A stretch of 64,000 nucleotides of DNA from Nitrosophilus labii. Lineage in GTDB: Bacteria > Campylobacterota > Campylobacteria > Campylobacterales > Nitratiruptoraceae. The translations under genes were made by a program, and so were the position numbers. The DNA lies in assembly GCF_014466985.1 (NCBI RefSeq), contig NZ_AP022826.1, positions 1,178,001 through 1,242,000 of the forward strand. Direction: 5' to 3'. The notes under the pieces are model-generated. The model worked only from the letters and a program-made list of their open reading frames with translations, made no database searches and was not told the DNA's origin. This document shows positions 9,219 through 19,916 of the stretch, piece by piece. Each line of letters begins with the position of its first letter. Position 1 is the first letter of the stretch.

Positions 9219-10067
9219 TTAATAATTAAAGCAATAATAAGTTAAATATTTATTAATTACATCTATTGGTGGAGCTTTATGCCCTTCACCCCAATCTCCT
9301 AAAATCAAATTGACTTTACTTTGTTGCTTAATAGATTTTAAAAATGGTTTCATTTGCAATTCTACATGATGATCGGTTCTATTTTGTAAATATACTATTA
9401 TATTATCTACTTTTTTTTCATAAAGAACTCTTACATCGCCATCTGTTCTTTTCATTATTTCTTTATGCAATGTAACTTGATCAAAAATATTATCTGTTGA
9501 TATAGATAAACATTCTTTTGAAAACTTTTTTACAGTTTGAAATGTGAAGTCTGCAATACGTGTTTGTGGATTCATTACAAAAGCTAATGAATTAGGAAAA
9601 AACCAAGAAAAATATAAAGCAGCAAATCCACCATTTGATGGCCCAAAAAATACATTTCTTTTAGAATTTAGATATTTTAAAATTACTTTAATAGTATCTT
9701 TTAAAACTTGTTGCACTCTAGTTTCTCTATACAAACCAGCATACCATGCAAGACTAAGATCTTTGGACATAAGTAGAGATGGATCAGAAATAAAGACTCT
9801 ATTAACTTTTTTATCACTTAATACTCTATTTCCCATGAAAAAAGGGAGTTTTTTTCCTTTTCGTTCAATACTAGCATGAAAGAAAAAAATTGTAATATCA
9901 CTATTTTTATTTTCAATTAAAATATCATATATAAGCCCATTATAAGAAAAAGAATGGATACCAGTTTTTACAGGTGAAGATATTTTTTTTAAAATTCCTT
10001 CACCATGCCAAAATACAGTTTTATTCCATCGTCTAACATCTCTTAACCCATTATAATCATTTTTCAT
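9219..10067 (-). CDS. Alpha/beta-hydrolase-like capsule protein (XcbB/CpsF-like)
   Basis: The 282-residue product has an alpha/beta-hydrolase pattern. There is a nucleophile elbow GPSNGGFAALYF near residue 142 (G-x-S-x-G-G), an FFFHASIERKGK strand-turn near residue 62 and a late GDWGEGHKAPP that could supply the catalytic His. The overall pattern resembles the XcbB/CpsF capsular biosynthesis proteins, whose chemistry is not well settled. An acyl transferase or esterase acting on the capsule is plausible. The start overlaps the upstream pyruvyltransferase stop (ATGA), giving translational coupling. Its 3' side faces transposon and gene debris. Confidence 0.6.
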   Translation of the reverse strand: MKNDYNGLRDVRRWNKTVFWHGEGILKKISSPVKTGIHSFSYNGLIYDILIENKNSDITIFFFHASIERKGKKLPFFMGNRVLSDKKVNRVFISDPSLLMSKDLSLAWYAGLYRETRVQQVLKDTIKVILKYLNSKRNVFFGPSNGGFAALYFSWFFPNSLAFVMNPQTRIADFTFQTVKKFSKECLSISTDNIFDQVTLHKEIMKRTDGDVRVLYEKKVDNIIVYLQNRTDHHVELQMKPFLKSIKQQSKVNLILGDWGEGHKAPPIDVINKYLTYYCFNY

Positions 10068-11053
10068 ATAATTTCCTGTAATGTATTTTTTAAATACATA
10101 TAACCCTCTTTACTTCTTCTGTATAACATTCCTCTTACTATTGAATGTATATTTGTAGGATAATAACTTAAACGCTTATATAGATTTTCATTAGTATAAC
10201 TCACCAACATTTCTGGTCGTTCAATCATTCTTAAAAAATTTCTATTTTTTGGAGTAACTGACATTGCAATTGTAGGGATTCCATACATGGTTGCTACTAC
10301 CATACCGTGAAATTTAATAGATGCTAATAAAGAACAAGATGAAATTTCTTCACACATTTCAGTCAAAGATTCAGAATAAAAAATTTCTTCATCAATTAAC
10401 GCTAGCTCTTTAGCTAATTCATAGTCACCTTTCCCTAAAATTTTATTAGATAAAACAATATGTTTTATTTTATAACCCATTTTTTTTGCTTCATCGATTA
10501 ATTTTCTTACATGTGTAAAATCTCTTTGTAAACTCCTATGATTTCTCATTACAACACCTAAATACTTTTCATTAACATTTTTCTTACTAGGACGATTATA
10601 AGAGCATACTGGATCAGGAAACCATTTAAGCTTTTTATCTCCAATATTAAAATTTTTCTTTATCCACTCATAACTTTCAATATCTCTTGCTACTATTAAT
10701 TTACAATTGTCATGCAAAAAAAACTTTCTATAGTGTTCTAATACATGTTTTCTTGACCATTTTACATTTGGAACTCCTATTCCAAATATAAATACAGGTT
10801 TTTGTAAAAAATCCAACTGCCAATATAATTTAGAAATTCTAATTGGATTTATTAAATCACCTCCGCCTATTAAAAATGCATCATACTGTTTTACTAGTTC
10901 ATTAACAGGTTTAGAAAAATAAGGTTCTTCTAAAAGATCATTTACAACTTCTAATTCATAGTCTTTAGATAAATATTGTTTATGAACTTCTAAAAACAAC
11001 TCATCACCAAAATTCCCATATCCAAAATATCCTATTAACCCTATTTTTTTCAC
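10064..11053 (-). CDS. Polysaccharide pyruvyl transferase
   Basis: The product (about 330 residues from the chosen start) fits the polysaccharide pyruvyl transferase family (CsaB/WcaK/EpsO). It has the N-terminal IGYFGYGNFGDELF, the LIGGGDLINP motif and the C-terminal SIKFHGMVVATMYGIPTIA motif. The enzyme transfers pyruvate from phosphoenolpyruvate to a sugar as a ketal, adding negative charge to the capsule. The GTG at 11053 is preferred to an upstream ATG at 11113 because AGGAGA lies just before it and the Rossmann strand then starts at residue 2. Overlap with the following gene shows co-translation. Upstream lies an IS110 remnant, so the operon may be read through it or have a local promoter. 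Confidence 0.88.
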   Translation of the reverse strand: MKKIGLIGYFGYGNFGDELFLEVHKQYLSKDYELEVVNDLLEEPYFSKPVNELVKQYDAFLIGGGDLINPIRISKLYWQLDFLQKPVFIFGIGVPNVKWSRKHVLEHYRKFFLHDNCKLIVARDIESYEWIKKNFNIGDKKLKWFPDPVCSYNRPSKKNVNEKYLGVVMRNHRSLQRDFTHVRKLIDEAKKMGYKIKHIVLSNKILGKGDYELAKELALIDEEIFYSESLTEMCEEISSCSLLASIKFHGMVVATMYGIPTIAMSVTPKNRNFLRMIERPEMLVSYTNENLYKRLSYYPTNIHSIVRGMLYRRSKEGYMYLKNTLQEII

Positions 11054-11223
11054 ATTATCTCCTATTAATAAATTTTTAAAATAAGACCAAAGAGATAAGC
11101 AAGGAAAACACACTTTATCTATGTCCCTACTTTAAAGATTAAGGGATTTTATTAGTTTTAAAGCTAAACCTCAAAAAAATATGTTACTTACTTATCTGTT
11201 AAATTTTACAAAGAAGGATTGGA

Positions 11224-12243
11224 ATGCAATACTTTTTAGGTATTGATGTATCTAAAACATAGTTTTAATTTTACATTAGTAAACTATGAAAATAAAAAAA
11301 AATTTAAAGCAAAAGTCTGGAATGGGATATCATGATTTTTAAGAGTTATTAGACATTCTTAAATCCCATCCCAAAGAAAAGCTTTACATTCTTTTAGAAT
11401 CAACAACTATCTATCATTAAACCTATTGTTCTTTTAATTAGAACATAGTTTTAAGTATAGTATTGTAAATATAATACTTATCAATCCTATATCCAATCCT
11501 CTACACTCAGAAAGAGCAAGACCAACCAAAAAGATGCATTGCATATTGGATCATTTGTGTATATCACATACAAAGAACTTTGTTTGGCTACTGTAAAGGA
11601 ACTCGATTCAATAAAACCTCTTATCAGAGAAAGAATCGCTCTTAGTGAATAAGTAGCCTAACTAAAACTGAAATAAAATTTTGGTCGACCAGCTCTTTTA
11701 CGAACTCTCAAAGAACTACAACATATTTATAAAGAGCATTTTACTTTTGCTCTTGCAAGTTCCTTTAACAAAAAGAGTAAGGAACTTGAAAGAAAAAAAG
11801 ATTAGAAAAATTCCTAATAAAGCCTCCTAAGGAAAAGCCAAAATATCAGCAAAAACTATTATAGATTTAGCTAAAAAATCATTAAGTATTAGTTTGTCTC
11901 ATCTTAAAGCTATCTTGTAATCTAAAATCAGGATATTCTTTACATTAAAGATAAAATTGATACACTCTATAAAACTATTATAGAACAATTTAATAAGATA
12001 ACATACAAATGGTATTGCTATCTTCCTCCTATTCCAAACATTAACGATAGAATATCAACATCTTTTAATGGCAAAATTGGCTCATTTGTTAAATATCCCT
12101 CAATCTAAAAGAACTTTATACCTTTATTAGAACTTACCTTCTATTTGCAAAGAAGCTCTTCTTTAAACTCCTTTTATAAATTTACCAAAAAATACAATAG
12201 TTTTCTTTAAAGCCTATTACCTTAAAAAAATCACTGAAAGTAA
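11224..12243 (+). pseudogene. Decayed IS110-family transposase
   Basis: The plus strand begins with ATGCAATACTTTTTAGG (MQYFLGIDVSKT then stop), the DEDD-domain start of IS110-family transposases. Further pieces in shifting frames follow: LLESTTIYH (the Glu motif), a degraded DALHIGSFVYI, LGRPALLRTLKELQHIYKEHF-like coiled segments, AKLAHLLNIPQSKRT and KKITES at the end. Many stops and frameshifts interrupt it, so it is dead. It is oriented against the capsule operon and separates the pyruvyltransferase gene from the large glycosyltransferase. No other gene is visible in 11114-12443; the remaining 200 bases before 12444 are simply AT-rich. Confidence 0.78.
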
Positions 12244-12443
12244 TAAAACTTAAGAATGATTAACTATAGTATTCACATTACTACTAATAAGCCTTTCAGA
12301 ACTGTTTTTATATTGTTGAAAAATAAAACTAAATTTGACTAAAATCTAACTTTTTGTAATATTTTTATCGAAAATATTATTTTAATTTTTCTTTTTTGTT
12401 TTTCACATGAATCGCTTATAGTTATTCTCATAATTTTTCTAAA

Positions 12444-15400
12444 TTATTTTAAATAAATATCTAAATTTTTATTATATAATTTGCATATCTCATTTAATAC
12501 TTTAATAGCTTTTTCTTTTATATTAATATCGACTATACTTTCTAATTTTTTTAAATACCATTTTTCCATAAATTGATCAAAATGTTTATTAACATATATA
12601 TCTAATAGTCCAAATTTATTTAACACTGTAATTTGAGCTTTTTCTAAAATCAATTTTTTTTCAAAATATTTGTCATCTACAATATTTGTAACGGAATCAT
12701 TTCTTTGAGCATAATACACAATAAAAGCTTTTGATGTAAATATCCCTATTCTTGAATTTAATAATAGTTCCCATCCAAAAAGCGTATCTTGTCCAGCAGA
12801 TTTTTCTACAAATTTAATATTATTTTCAACTAAAAATTGTCTCTTTATAAGAGCAGCCTGGGTTGAAATTGTAGGAAATTTACCCTTTTCAAAATAGTTA
12901 CTTTTGAAATTTTTTATAATTGAATATTCCTTATCTGTATGCTTAGCTATTTTTTTTATTTCATTATCAACTTTTATATTATATCCTGAAATAAAATCTG
13001 GAACTATTTTATTTTCTTTTTCTATTTTCTTTAGTATATTAAATAAATTATCATATCCTCCTGTAGAAATTTCATTATCAGGATCTAAAAAAGTTATCCA
13101 TTCAGTCGAAGCTAACTCGATGCCTTTATTTCTAGGCCTAGACGCGCTACCACTTCCTTTATCATTGTAAAAAAATGTTTTAACATTTGAAAATTCTCTT
13201 TCTAAATTTTTACAGATTTCGATAGTTTTTGAATCTGTTGACCCATCATCTATTAATAATATTTCCATATCACTAAATAAGTTATTTCTTGTTAAAGAAG
13301 CAAAACATTTAAATTGTAAAAATTCTCCATTATTATAAACTGGTACAATTACGCTTATTTTATAATTATTGTTATATTTTTTATTCTTTTCTCTATAATT
13401 TAAATAATTAAGTTCAAAAGGATCTATAGAATATCCATTTTCTATTTCAAATTCTTCAGACAATTCTTTATTACGAAATTCATTTGGGTTATATAAATCT
13501 GTTCTAAACACTGTTTTATCAATTCCTTTTATATAGCAAGTAAAATCATGTTCAATATCCTTATAATACATATTACTATCAAAAAATGAATTCTTAGTAA
13601 TATATCCGACATTTGTATATTTAAATCCATTTATCATATCATTTAAATAATTACTTTCATATTCATATTTTTTATTGAACCATGTAAAAAAATCAAATTT
13701 TTCTTTTAAATTTTCAAAATTTTTAACAAATTCCTCTTCTCTAATTAATTTTTTATTTTCATATCGTTGTTTCTCAAATGAATTAATTATATTTTTCGTT
13801 AAATTTCCCCTATATAAAACAGCCACACTTTTTCTTATATTGTAATTTATTTTATCAACTTTATTAAGAAATCCGCTTAATATATCATAGCTAGTTTTAT
13901 CATTCATAACTTGTCTTAATGTTTCAATTCTTAATCTTTTTTCAAATAATTCATCCATTTTTAAAAAATAATTAAAATTAATTTTGTCAACTAATATAGT
14001 AATATTTGGAAATTTATTAAATATAGAGAGAGCATAATTAGAAACTATGTGTGTAGCCTGAGCTTGTAACTCATAAATTCTCATTGCACACATTGTGGGG
14101 CTTTGTTTAATTGAATTTAAATTTATATTAAACTTAAATAGTTTATGTATTTTTTGTAAAACTTCATGATCAAACGAAGGAATCAAACATTTTTGATATT
14201 TTTCGGGATATTTTAATGTTTCATCATTAGTTCCAAAATTCCTATCTGCTATTAACAAATACGTGTAAGATAAAATACTATCAAAAATTATTTCCATATC
14301 TTTACAACGTTCTATGTACCTTTTAGTATACGTACCAGCAAAAAAAGCACAATCAATTATAGAATTATTAAATGAAGATATCGGATTATTTATTAAAGGA
14401 TTAAAACCATATTCACCATAATAAACATTTTCTTTATTTAATTTTTCTTTATATTTTTCTATCATATTGACATCAGAAGTGAAAATATAATCAAAGTGTT
14501 TGGCAATAGGTAAAAAATACTCAAAATTACTTGGATCTTCAATACTCTGAAATATTGATTTAATATTTCTTTCTTTACAAATTATTAAAATTTCTTCAAA
14601 AGCTCGTTTTGGTTTTTCTCTAAATTTAATTCCTCTCCATTCTTCATTATAAATTCCTTTCCAACAAGTTACATAAAAGAAATAATCTATATTATTCTTT
14701 TCTATAACTTCTTTATAATTATCAGGGGAGAGATAATAAACCTCTTCAAATGTATCTTTATAGAAATTATACATATAAACATCAGTAATTATAGCTATTT
14801 TATAAGGCAATTTATTATAATAGTAGCAACCGTTTGAAGAATTTATAGATTTTGCAAAGCTTTCTAAGAAAGTATGAATTAAACTATTTGAATAATCAAA
14901 TCTATTATTAATATTAGCCGTCAGTTTATTTATTTGATTTTTTAATCTATATGCTTGAGAAGAAAAAACATCTCTTTCTTGCTTAACTTTTTCTAATTCT
15001 TTCTCACATTCATTATGATGTTCAATATTATTTATTAAATCATTTGAATTATAATCTTGCTTTATAACTTTTTTAAGAAAAATGTTTTCAATTTCAACTT
15101 TACCTTCGCCTTGTAATTCTATAGCTATAACAAAAAACTTTGTATTTTCATGTAAAGTTGTTTTATGAATTATATTGTGAGGTAGAAAATTAGATTGTAT
15201 TTTTTTTAAATGATTATTATATTCTAGTAAAATCATTTTAATTTTTATACTTCCTTTTAAAGGTTTCGCAAAAACTCCTAATTCTAATTTTTTAAAACCA
15301 TCTACTTCTATTCCATCTTTAGAAGATATTTTTTTAAAACGTTTTGGTATACTATTTAATACAAAATAGATTTTTTTATTAGTATTTATTTTGACAACTA

Positions 15401-15557
15401 AATTAGAGTTTTCTATCTTTAAAGATAACTCATTATATTTTAAATTTGAAGTATAAAAATTAAAGTCAGTAAAAAATTTATCTCCTCTAAAATTGATGTA
15501 ATAATTAGTAAATTTAAACGGCCATTTTGATAATTTTTTAATTAATATCTTTTCCAT
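12444..15557 (-). CDS. Large multi-domain glycosyltransferase (CgeB-like plus GT2)
   Basis: The 1037-residue product is modular. Residues about 1-165 are beta-rich without a recognised motif. A short coiled coil lies around 180-215. Residues about 250-610 are a DUF3880/CgeB-like glycosyltransferase (PYKIAIITDVYMYNFYKDTF, IFQSIEDPSNFEYF, MRIYELQAQATHIV). Residues about 725-1000 are a GT2 (GT-A) domain with ISVIVPVYNNGEF, LLIDDGSTD and the DPDNE metal site. It should add at least two sugars to the capsule repeat unit. Base composition is much more AT-rich than the wecC gene it follows directly, suggesting acquisition of this block by transfer. The gene starts one base after wecC ends. A fragment of a related gene lies at 9050-9170. 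Confidence 0.85.
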   Translation of the reverse strand: MEKILIKKLSKWPFKFTNYYINFRGDKFFTDFNFYTSNLKYNELSLKIENSNLVVKINTNKKIYFVLNSIPKRFKKISSKDGIEVDGFKKLELGVFAKPLKGSIKIKMILLEYNNHLKKIQSNFLPHNIIHKTTLHENTKFFVIAIELQGEGKVEIENIFLKKVIKQDYNSNDLINNIEHHNECEKELEKVKQERDVFSSQAYRLKNQINKLTANINNRFDYSNSLIHTFLESFAKSINSSNGCYYYNKLPYKIAIITDVYMYNFYKDTFEEVYYLSPDNYKEVIEKNNIDYFFYVTCWKGIYNEEWRGIKFREKPKRAFEEILIICKERNIKSIFQSIEDPSNFEYFLPIAKHFDYIFTSDVNMIEKYKEKLNKENVYYGEYGFNPLINNPISSFNNSIIDCAFFAGTYTKRYIERCKDMEIIFDSILSYTYLLIADRNFGTNDETLKYPEKYQKCLIPSFDHEVLQKIHKLFKFNINLNSIKQSPTMCAMRIYELQAQATHIVSNYALSIFNKFPNITILVDKINFNYFLKMDELFEKRLRIETLRQVMNDKTSYDILSGFLNKVDKINYNIRKSVAVLYRGNLTKNIINSFEKQRYENKKLIREEEFVKNFENLKEKFDFFTWFNKKYEYESNYLNDMINGFKYTNVGYITKNSFFDSNMYYKDIEHDFTCYIKGIDKTVFRTDLYNPNEFRNKELSEEFEIENGYSIDPFELNYLNYREKNKKYNNNYKISVIVPVYNNGEFLQFKCFASLTRNNLFSDMEILLIDDGSTDSKTIEICKNLEREFSNVKTFFYNDKGSGSASRPRNKGIELASTEWITFLDPDNEISTGGYDNLFNILKKIEKENKIVPDFISGYNIKVDNEIKKIAKHTDKEYSIIKNFKSNYFEKGKFPTISTQAALIKRQFLVENNIKFVEKSAGQDTLFGWELLLNSRIGIFTSKAFIVYYAQRNDSVTNIVDDKYFEKKLILEKAQITVLNKFGLLDIYVNKHFDQFMEKWYLKKLESIVDINIKEKAIKVLNEICKLYNKNLDIYLK

Positions 15558-16799
15558 TTAAAAACCTTGTTTTATATTTACAAAATCTAAAAATTTTCCT
15601 ATTTTCATATGTTTTAATCCAATAAACTCTTTATGTTTCACTAGTACAACAATGAGATCTGAAATTTGTAAAGCCTGTTCTAAGGAACTTAACTGTACAT
15701 TATTATAAGAATTAAAAATTTCAGGTAGAATATTGATATTTGGTTCAACTGCTAAAATTTCATATCCTTTATCTGCAAGCTTCTTCGTTATCTGTAGCGC
15801 AGGGCTTTCTCTTAAATCATCTATATCTGGTTTAAAAGCAAGTCCTAAACAGGCAATTTTAGGATTTTCAATATCTTGTACAGCCTTTTCAATTTTTGAA
15901 ATAACATATTTTGGTTTATAGTCATTAATCTCTCTTGCAGCTTTTATAATCTTTGCTTCTTCAGGAAAATCATTAACTATAAACCAAGGATCAACAGCAA
16001 TACAATGTCCACCAACACCACATCCTGGTTGTAAAATATTAACACGTGGATGACGATTTGCAAGGCTAATCAATTCCCATACATCAATACCTGCTTTATC
16101 ACATATGAGCGAAAGCTCATTGGCAAATGCTATATTAACATCACGGTAGGCATTTTCTGTAAGTTTACTCATCTCTGCTGTACGAGCATTTGTTGAAACA
16201 CACTCACCTTCTACGAAAATTTTATATAGTTGTGTAGCTTGTTTGGTACACTTAGGTGTCATTCCCCCAATAATGCGATCATTTTCTACCAGTTCACGTA
16301 TAACTTTACCTGGCAAAACCCGTTCAGGACAGTACGCAATATTTACATCAGCTTCTTCACCTACTTGTTGTGGAAAAGTAAGATCTGGCCGTTCTTCTGC
16401 TAACCATTCAGCCATCTTTTCAGTGACTCCAACAGGTGAAGTTGATTCAAGAATGACTAAGTTTCCTTTTTCGAGTACTTTGGCAATGGATTTAGCAGCG
16501 GCCTTGATATAGTCTAAATTTGGTTCATAATCTTCTTTAAAAGGAGTTGGTACGGCAACGATAAAGGCATCAGCTTTTTCAGGTTGGGTAGTGGCTCGAA
16601 GATAACCTTGATGAACAACCTTTTTTACTAACTCTTCTAAGCCAGGTTCAACGATATGTATTTCTCCTCGATTAATTGTGTCAACAGTATTTTGATTGAT
16701 GTCAACACCAATAACATTGACACCCTTTGAGGCTATCACGGCAGCTGTTGGCAAGCCAATATAGCCTAGACCTATCATATTGACCGTTTTAAATTTCAT
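15558..16799 (-). CDS. wecC: UDP-N-acetyl-D-mannosamine dehydrogenase
   Basis: The 413-residue product is a UDP-sugar dehydrogenase of the WecC/WbpA type. It has the NAD-binding [18 protein letters not shown], the [13 protein letters not shown] segment, [18 protein letters not shown], and the catalytic Cys motif [18 protein letters not shown]. It oxidises UDP-ManNAc to UDP-ManNAcA. It overlaps the end of wecB (ATG at 16799), and together they make UDP-ManNAcA from UDP-GlcNAc. In this position the product is expected to feed the capsule rather than enterobacterial common antigen. Specificity for ManNAc rather than another UDP-HexNAc is inferred from the wecB neighbour. Confidence 0.9.
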   Translation of the reverse strand: MKFKTVNMIGLGYIGLPTAAVIASKGVNVIGVDINQNTVDTINRGEIHIVEPGLEELVKKVVHQGYLRATTQPEKADAFIVAVPTPFKEDYEPNLDYIKAAAKSIAKVLEKGNLVILESTSPVGVTEKMAEWLAEERPDLTFPQQVGEEADVNIAYCPERVLPGKVIRELVENDRIIGGMTPKCTKQATQLYKIFVEGECVSTNARTAEMSKLTENAYRDVNIAFANELSLICDKAGIDVWELISLANRHPRVNILQPGCGVGGHCIAVDPWFIVNDFPEEAKIIKAAREINDYKPKYVISKIEKAVQDIENPKIACLGLAFKPDIDDLRESPALQITKKLADKGYEILAVEPNINILPEIFNSYNNVQLSSLEQALQISDLIVVLVKHKEFIGLKHMKIGKFLDFVNIKQGF

Positions 16800-17944
16800 A
16801 TACTTTCCTTTAAGTTTTTTTTCAAAAAATTCACAATTTTAGAGCAAGCATTGCCATCGCCATATGGATTATGTGCATATGCCATTTTTTTATAATAATT
16901 TATATCTTCTAAAAGTTTTTTAACATAGTATTTAATATTGTCTTTATCGGTCCCAACCAAGATGACGGTACCTGCCTGAACTGCTTCAGGACGTTCAGTT
17001 GTGTCTCTCATAACTAAAACGGGCTTTCCAAGAGATGGTGCTTCTTCCTGAACTCCACCACTATCAGTTAAAACTATATAGCAATGGTTGAGGAGAAATA
17101 CAAACGGAAGATATTCAAGTGGTTCGATAAGATAAACATTTTCTATTCCTGACAGAATTTCTTTTACAGGCTTTTGTACATTTGGATTTAAATGAACCGG
17201 ATAAACAAAGTCAATATCAGTATATTGCATAGCTAACTCTTGTAAAGCTGTACATATATTTAAAAAACCTTTTCCAAAATTTTCACGTCGATGTCCTGTA
17301 ATTAGTACCATTTTACGTTCGGAAACAGGATAGCCTGATTGCCTGATTTTATTCATAAGTGTTTTTTTAAAGCTATCATTGTTTTGTATTTTATTGAGAA
17401 CCCAAAAGAGTGCATCTATAACTGTATTACCTGTGACAATAATGTTTGCTTCATTTATATGTTCTTTTAAAAGATTTTCTTTATTTGATAAGGTTGGAGC
17501 AAAATGGTATTTTGATATTTGTGTTGTTAAAAGTCGATTAGCCTCTTCAGGCCATGGTGAATAGATATTGCCAGTACGTAACCCAGCTTCTATATGTCCT
17601 ACATCTATTTTTTGATAAAAAGCAGCGAGGGTTGTACTAAATGTGGTTGTTGTATCGCCATGAACTAAAACAAGATCAGGTTGAAATTCTTTAAGGACAT
17701 TTCGCAAACCGAGAAGAACTTTTGATGTAATATCATAAAGGTCTTGCCCTGGTTCCATAACGTTAAGATCATAATCCGGTACCACTTCAAAAAGCTCTAA
17801 AACCTGGTCAAGCATTTCACGATGCTGAGCAGTTACACAAACTTTGACATTAAAATCTTTTTTATATTTTTCAAACTCTTTAATCAGCGGAGCCATTTTG
17901 ATAGCTTCTGGTCGAGTACCAAAGACAATTAATATTTTTTTCAT
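16796..17944 (-). CDS. wecB: UDP-N-acetylglucosamine 2-epimerase (non-hydrolysing)
   Basis: The 382-residue product has the WecB hallmarks: [18 protein letters not shown] at the N-terminus, [17 protein letters not shown], the [19 protein letters not shown] motif and [22 protein letters not shown]. It interconverts UDP-GlcNAc and UDP-ManNAc. It is followed with a 4-base overlap by the dehydrogenase gene. Length and motifs are complete. Together with glmS just upstream it forms a precursor-supply cassette inside the capsule locus. Confidence 0.93.
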   Translation of the reverse strand: MKKILIVFGTRPEAIKMAPLIKEFEKYKKDFNVKVCVTAQHREMLDQVLELFEVVPDYDLNVMEPGQDLYDITSKVLLGLRNVLKEFQPDLVLVHGDTTTTFSTTLAAFYQKIDVGHIEAGLRTGNIYSPWPEEANRLLTTQISKYHFAPTLSNKENLLKEHINEANIIVTGNTVIDALFWVLNKIQNNDSFKKTLMNKIRQSGYPVSERKMVLITGHRRENFGKGFLNICTALQELAMQYTDIDFVYPVHLNPNVQKPVKEILSGIENVYLIEPLEYLPFVFLLNHCYIVLTDSGGVQEEAPSLGKPVLVMRDTTERPEAVQAGTVILVGTDKDNIKYYVKKLLEDINYYKKMAYAHNPYGDGNACSKIVNFLKKNLKESI

Positions 17945-17976
17945 TTTTTCTCCTAAAATATCTTATGCTTCTTCAA

Positions 17977-19749
17977 TTATTCCACAGTAACACTTTTAGC
18001 AAGATTTCTTGGCATATCCACATCACTGTCAAGTCTTATAGCAACTTCCATTGCCAAAAGTTGGATCACCACCATCATTTCGAAAAATTCAACCATTGGG
18101 TGATTTGTTTTGTTGATTTTTACAAAATCATCTGTCATTTCTATATATTCACTTGAAATTGTAAGAACTGTTGCATCACGTGCTACTAGTTCTTCAATGT
18201 TTGATTTTGTTTTTTCAAAAAGTATATTTTTGCTAAGAAGCGCAACTACAAAAAGTTCCGAATCTGCTAATGCTATAGGACCATGTTTCATCTCACCGGC
18301 AGGATAACTCTCAGCGTGGATATAACTTATCTCTTTAAGTTTTAAGGCACCTTCAAGTGCCAACGGATAAAATAAATCACGACCAATAAAGAAAAATCCA
18401 TGTCCGTGAAGATATCTTTTTGAGAGTCTTTTTATTTTTTCATGAAGATTTTTATCTACTTTAGTAACTTCAACAGCTTTATTTATATAATCGTATTCGT
18501 TTTTGTTTGAAAGATAATTATTTAGCATCCATAGTGTCATTACTTGGGTTGAAAATGCTTTAGTAGAAGCTACTCCTTTTTCTATACCGGCTCGAAGCAA
18601 TATAGTTTTATCGGCCTCTCTTACAATTGAAGAGTTATCAACATTGCAAAGTGCAAGAGTCCTTAATCCTGCTTTTTTTGCCATTTTTAAAGTTTCAAGT
18701 GTATCAGCAGTTTCTCCGCTTTGTGAAATCACCAAAAACAATGTATCTTTTTTAAGTAGAGGCTCTCTATATCTTAGTTCACTTGAGACTTCCACATCTA
18801 CTTTTATTTTTGCATTTCTCTCAATAAGATATTTCCCTACAAGTCCTGCATGATAACTTGTACCACATGCACTTATTATTATATTTTCAATTCCTTCAAA
18901 AAACTCTTTTTCAACTTCATCAAACTTTATTCCATTTTGCGTGTTTCTACCAAGAGTATTTTCTTTCAATACATCGTACTGCTCATATATCTCTTTTTCC
19001 ATATAAAATCTAAAACCACCTTTTTGGGCTGATTCTTTGTTTGTAGGTAAATCTTTATATGATGGAGATATCGATAAATTATTATGAAAAATTTTAATTT
19101 CACTCTCGCTAACATAACCCCATTCCTCATCTTCTAGATAACGCGCTTTTGTAGCATATCCTATAAGAGGTGCATCTGACGAAGCAAAATACACACCTTT
19201 GTTAGATTTTGCAACTATTAGAGGTGATCCTTTTTTTGCAAAAAGAATTTTATCTGGATCTTTTTTGCTAATTAAAAGTATCGTAAATGCACCTTCTATC
19301 CTCTCTATAGTTTTTTTAAAAGCTTCTACTATATCACTATTGCAATTATACTCAAAAAGCTTTACTATAACCTCTGTATCTGTTTGTGAAACAAAATCTA
19401 TATTTTTACTCTTAAGCTCTCTTTTTATTTCTTCATAATTTTCAATTATACCGTTATGAACCACGGCACTAAACTGTCCTGTATGAGGATGGGCATTTAG
19501 CTCTGTCGGTTTTCCGTGTGTAGCCCATCTGGTATGGGCTATGCCTATGCCAAAACCTTTTGTTTCAAAATCTTTGGTTTTTTCTTCTAGATTTTTTATC
19601 TTTCCTACAGCTTTAAAAACTTGCATCGAGTCTTTTTCTATAACAGCTAGTCCTGCGCTGTCGTAACCTCGGTACTCAAGCTCTTTTAATCCTTGAAGCA
19701 AAAAACTTTTTATATCATTACTTCCGATGTATCCCACAATTCCGCACAC
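17977..19749 (-). CDS. glmS: Glucosamine-6-phosphate synthase
   Basis: The 590-residue product is a complete GlmS. It begins with the N-terminal nucleophile Cys2 (MCGIVGYIGS) of the class II glutamine amidotransferase domain, followed by HTRWATHG and VHNGIIENYEE. Two SIS sugar-isomerase domains follow (ACGTSYHAG, SQSGETADT, and the second near KEISYIHAESYPAGEMKHGPIAL), and the C-terminus is the expected PRNLAKSVTVE. It makes glucosamine-6-phosphate from fructose-6-phosphate and glutamine, the first step to UDP-GlcNAc. It starts with GTG. It may be the only glmS of the cell placed in the capsule locus, or a dedicated second copy; the window cannot tell. Confidence 0.95.
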   Translation of the reverse strand: MCGIVGYIGSNDIKSFLLQGLKELEYRGYDSAGLAVIEKDSMQVFKAVGKIKNLEEKTKDFETKGFGIGIAHTRWATHGKPTELNAHPHTGQFSAVVHNGIIENYEEIKRELKSKNIDFVSQTDTEVIVKLFEYNCNSDIVEAFKKTIERIEGAFTILLISKKDPDKILFAKKGSPLIVAKSNKGVYFASSDAPLIGYATKARYLEDEEWGYVSESEIKIFHNNLSISPSYKDLPTNKESAQKGGFRFYMEKEIYEQYDVLKENTLGRNTQNGIKFDEVEKEFFEGIENIIISACGTSYHAGLVGKYLIERNAKIKVDVEVSSELRYREPLLKKDTLFLVISQSGETADTLETLKMAKKAGLRTLALCNVDNSSIVREADKTILLRAGIEKGVASTKAFSTQVMTLWMLNNYLSNKNEYDYINKAVEVTKVDKNLHEKIKRLSKRYLHGHGFFFIGRDLFYPLALEGALKLKEISYIHAESYPAGEMKHGPIALADSELFVVALLSKNILFEKTKSNIEELVARDATVLTISSEYIEMTDDFVKINKTNHPMVEFFEMMVVIQLLAMEVAIRLDSDVDMPRNLAKSVTVE

Positions 19750-19916
19750 TATGCTTCACCGCTTGTTAAAGTTAAATCAATAAACAAATATATCCTTTGA
19801 GATTTCTGTTAATTTTAGTTTTAATAGTTATTGAAATTTTAAAATATTAACTATAAATATTAGATAAAATTAATAACGAAATTGTAATAAAAAAATGTTT
19901 CAAATCCGTTTCAAAA

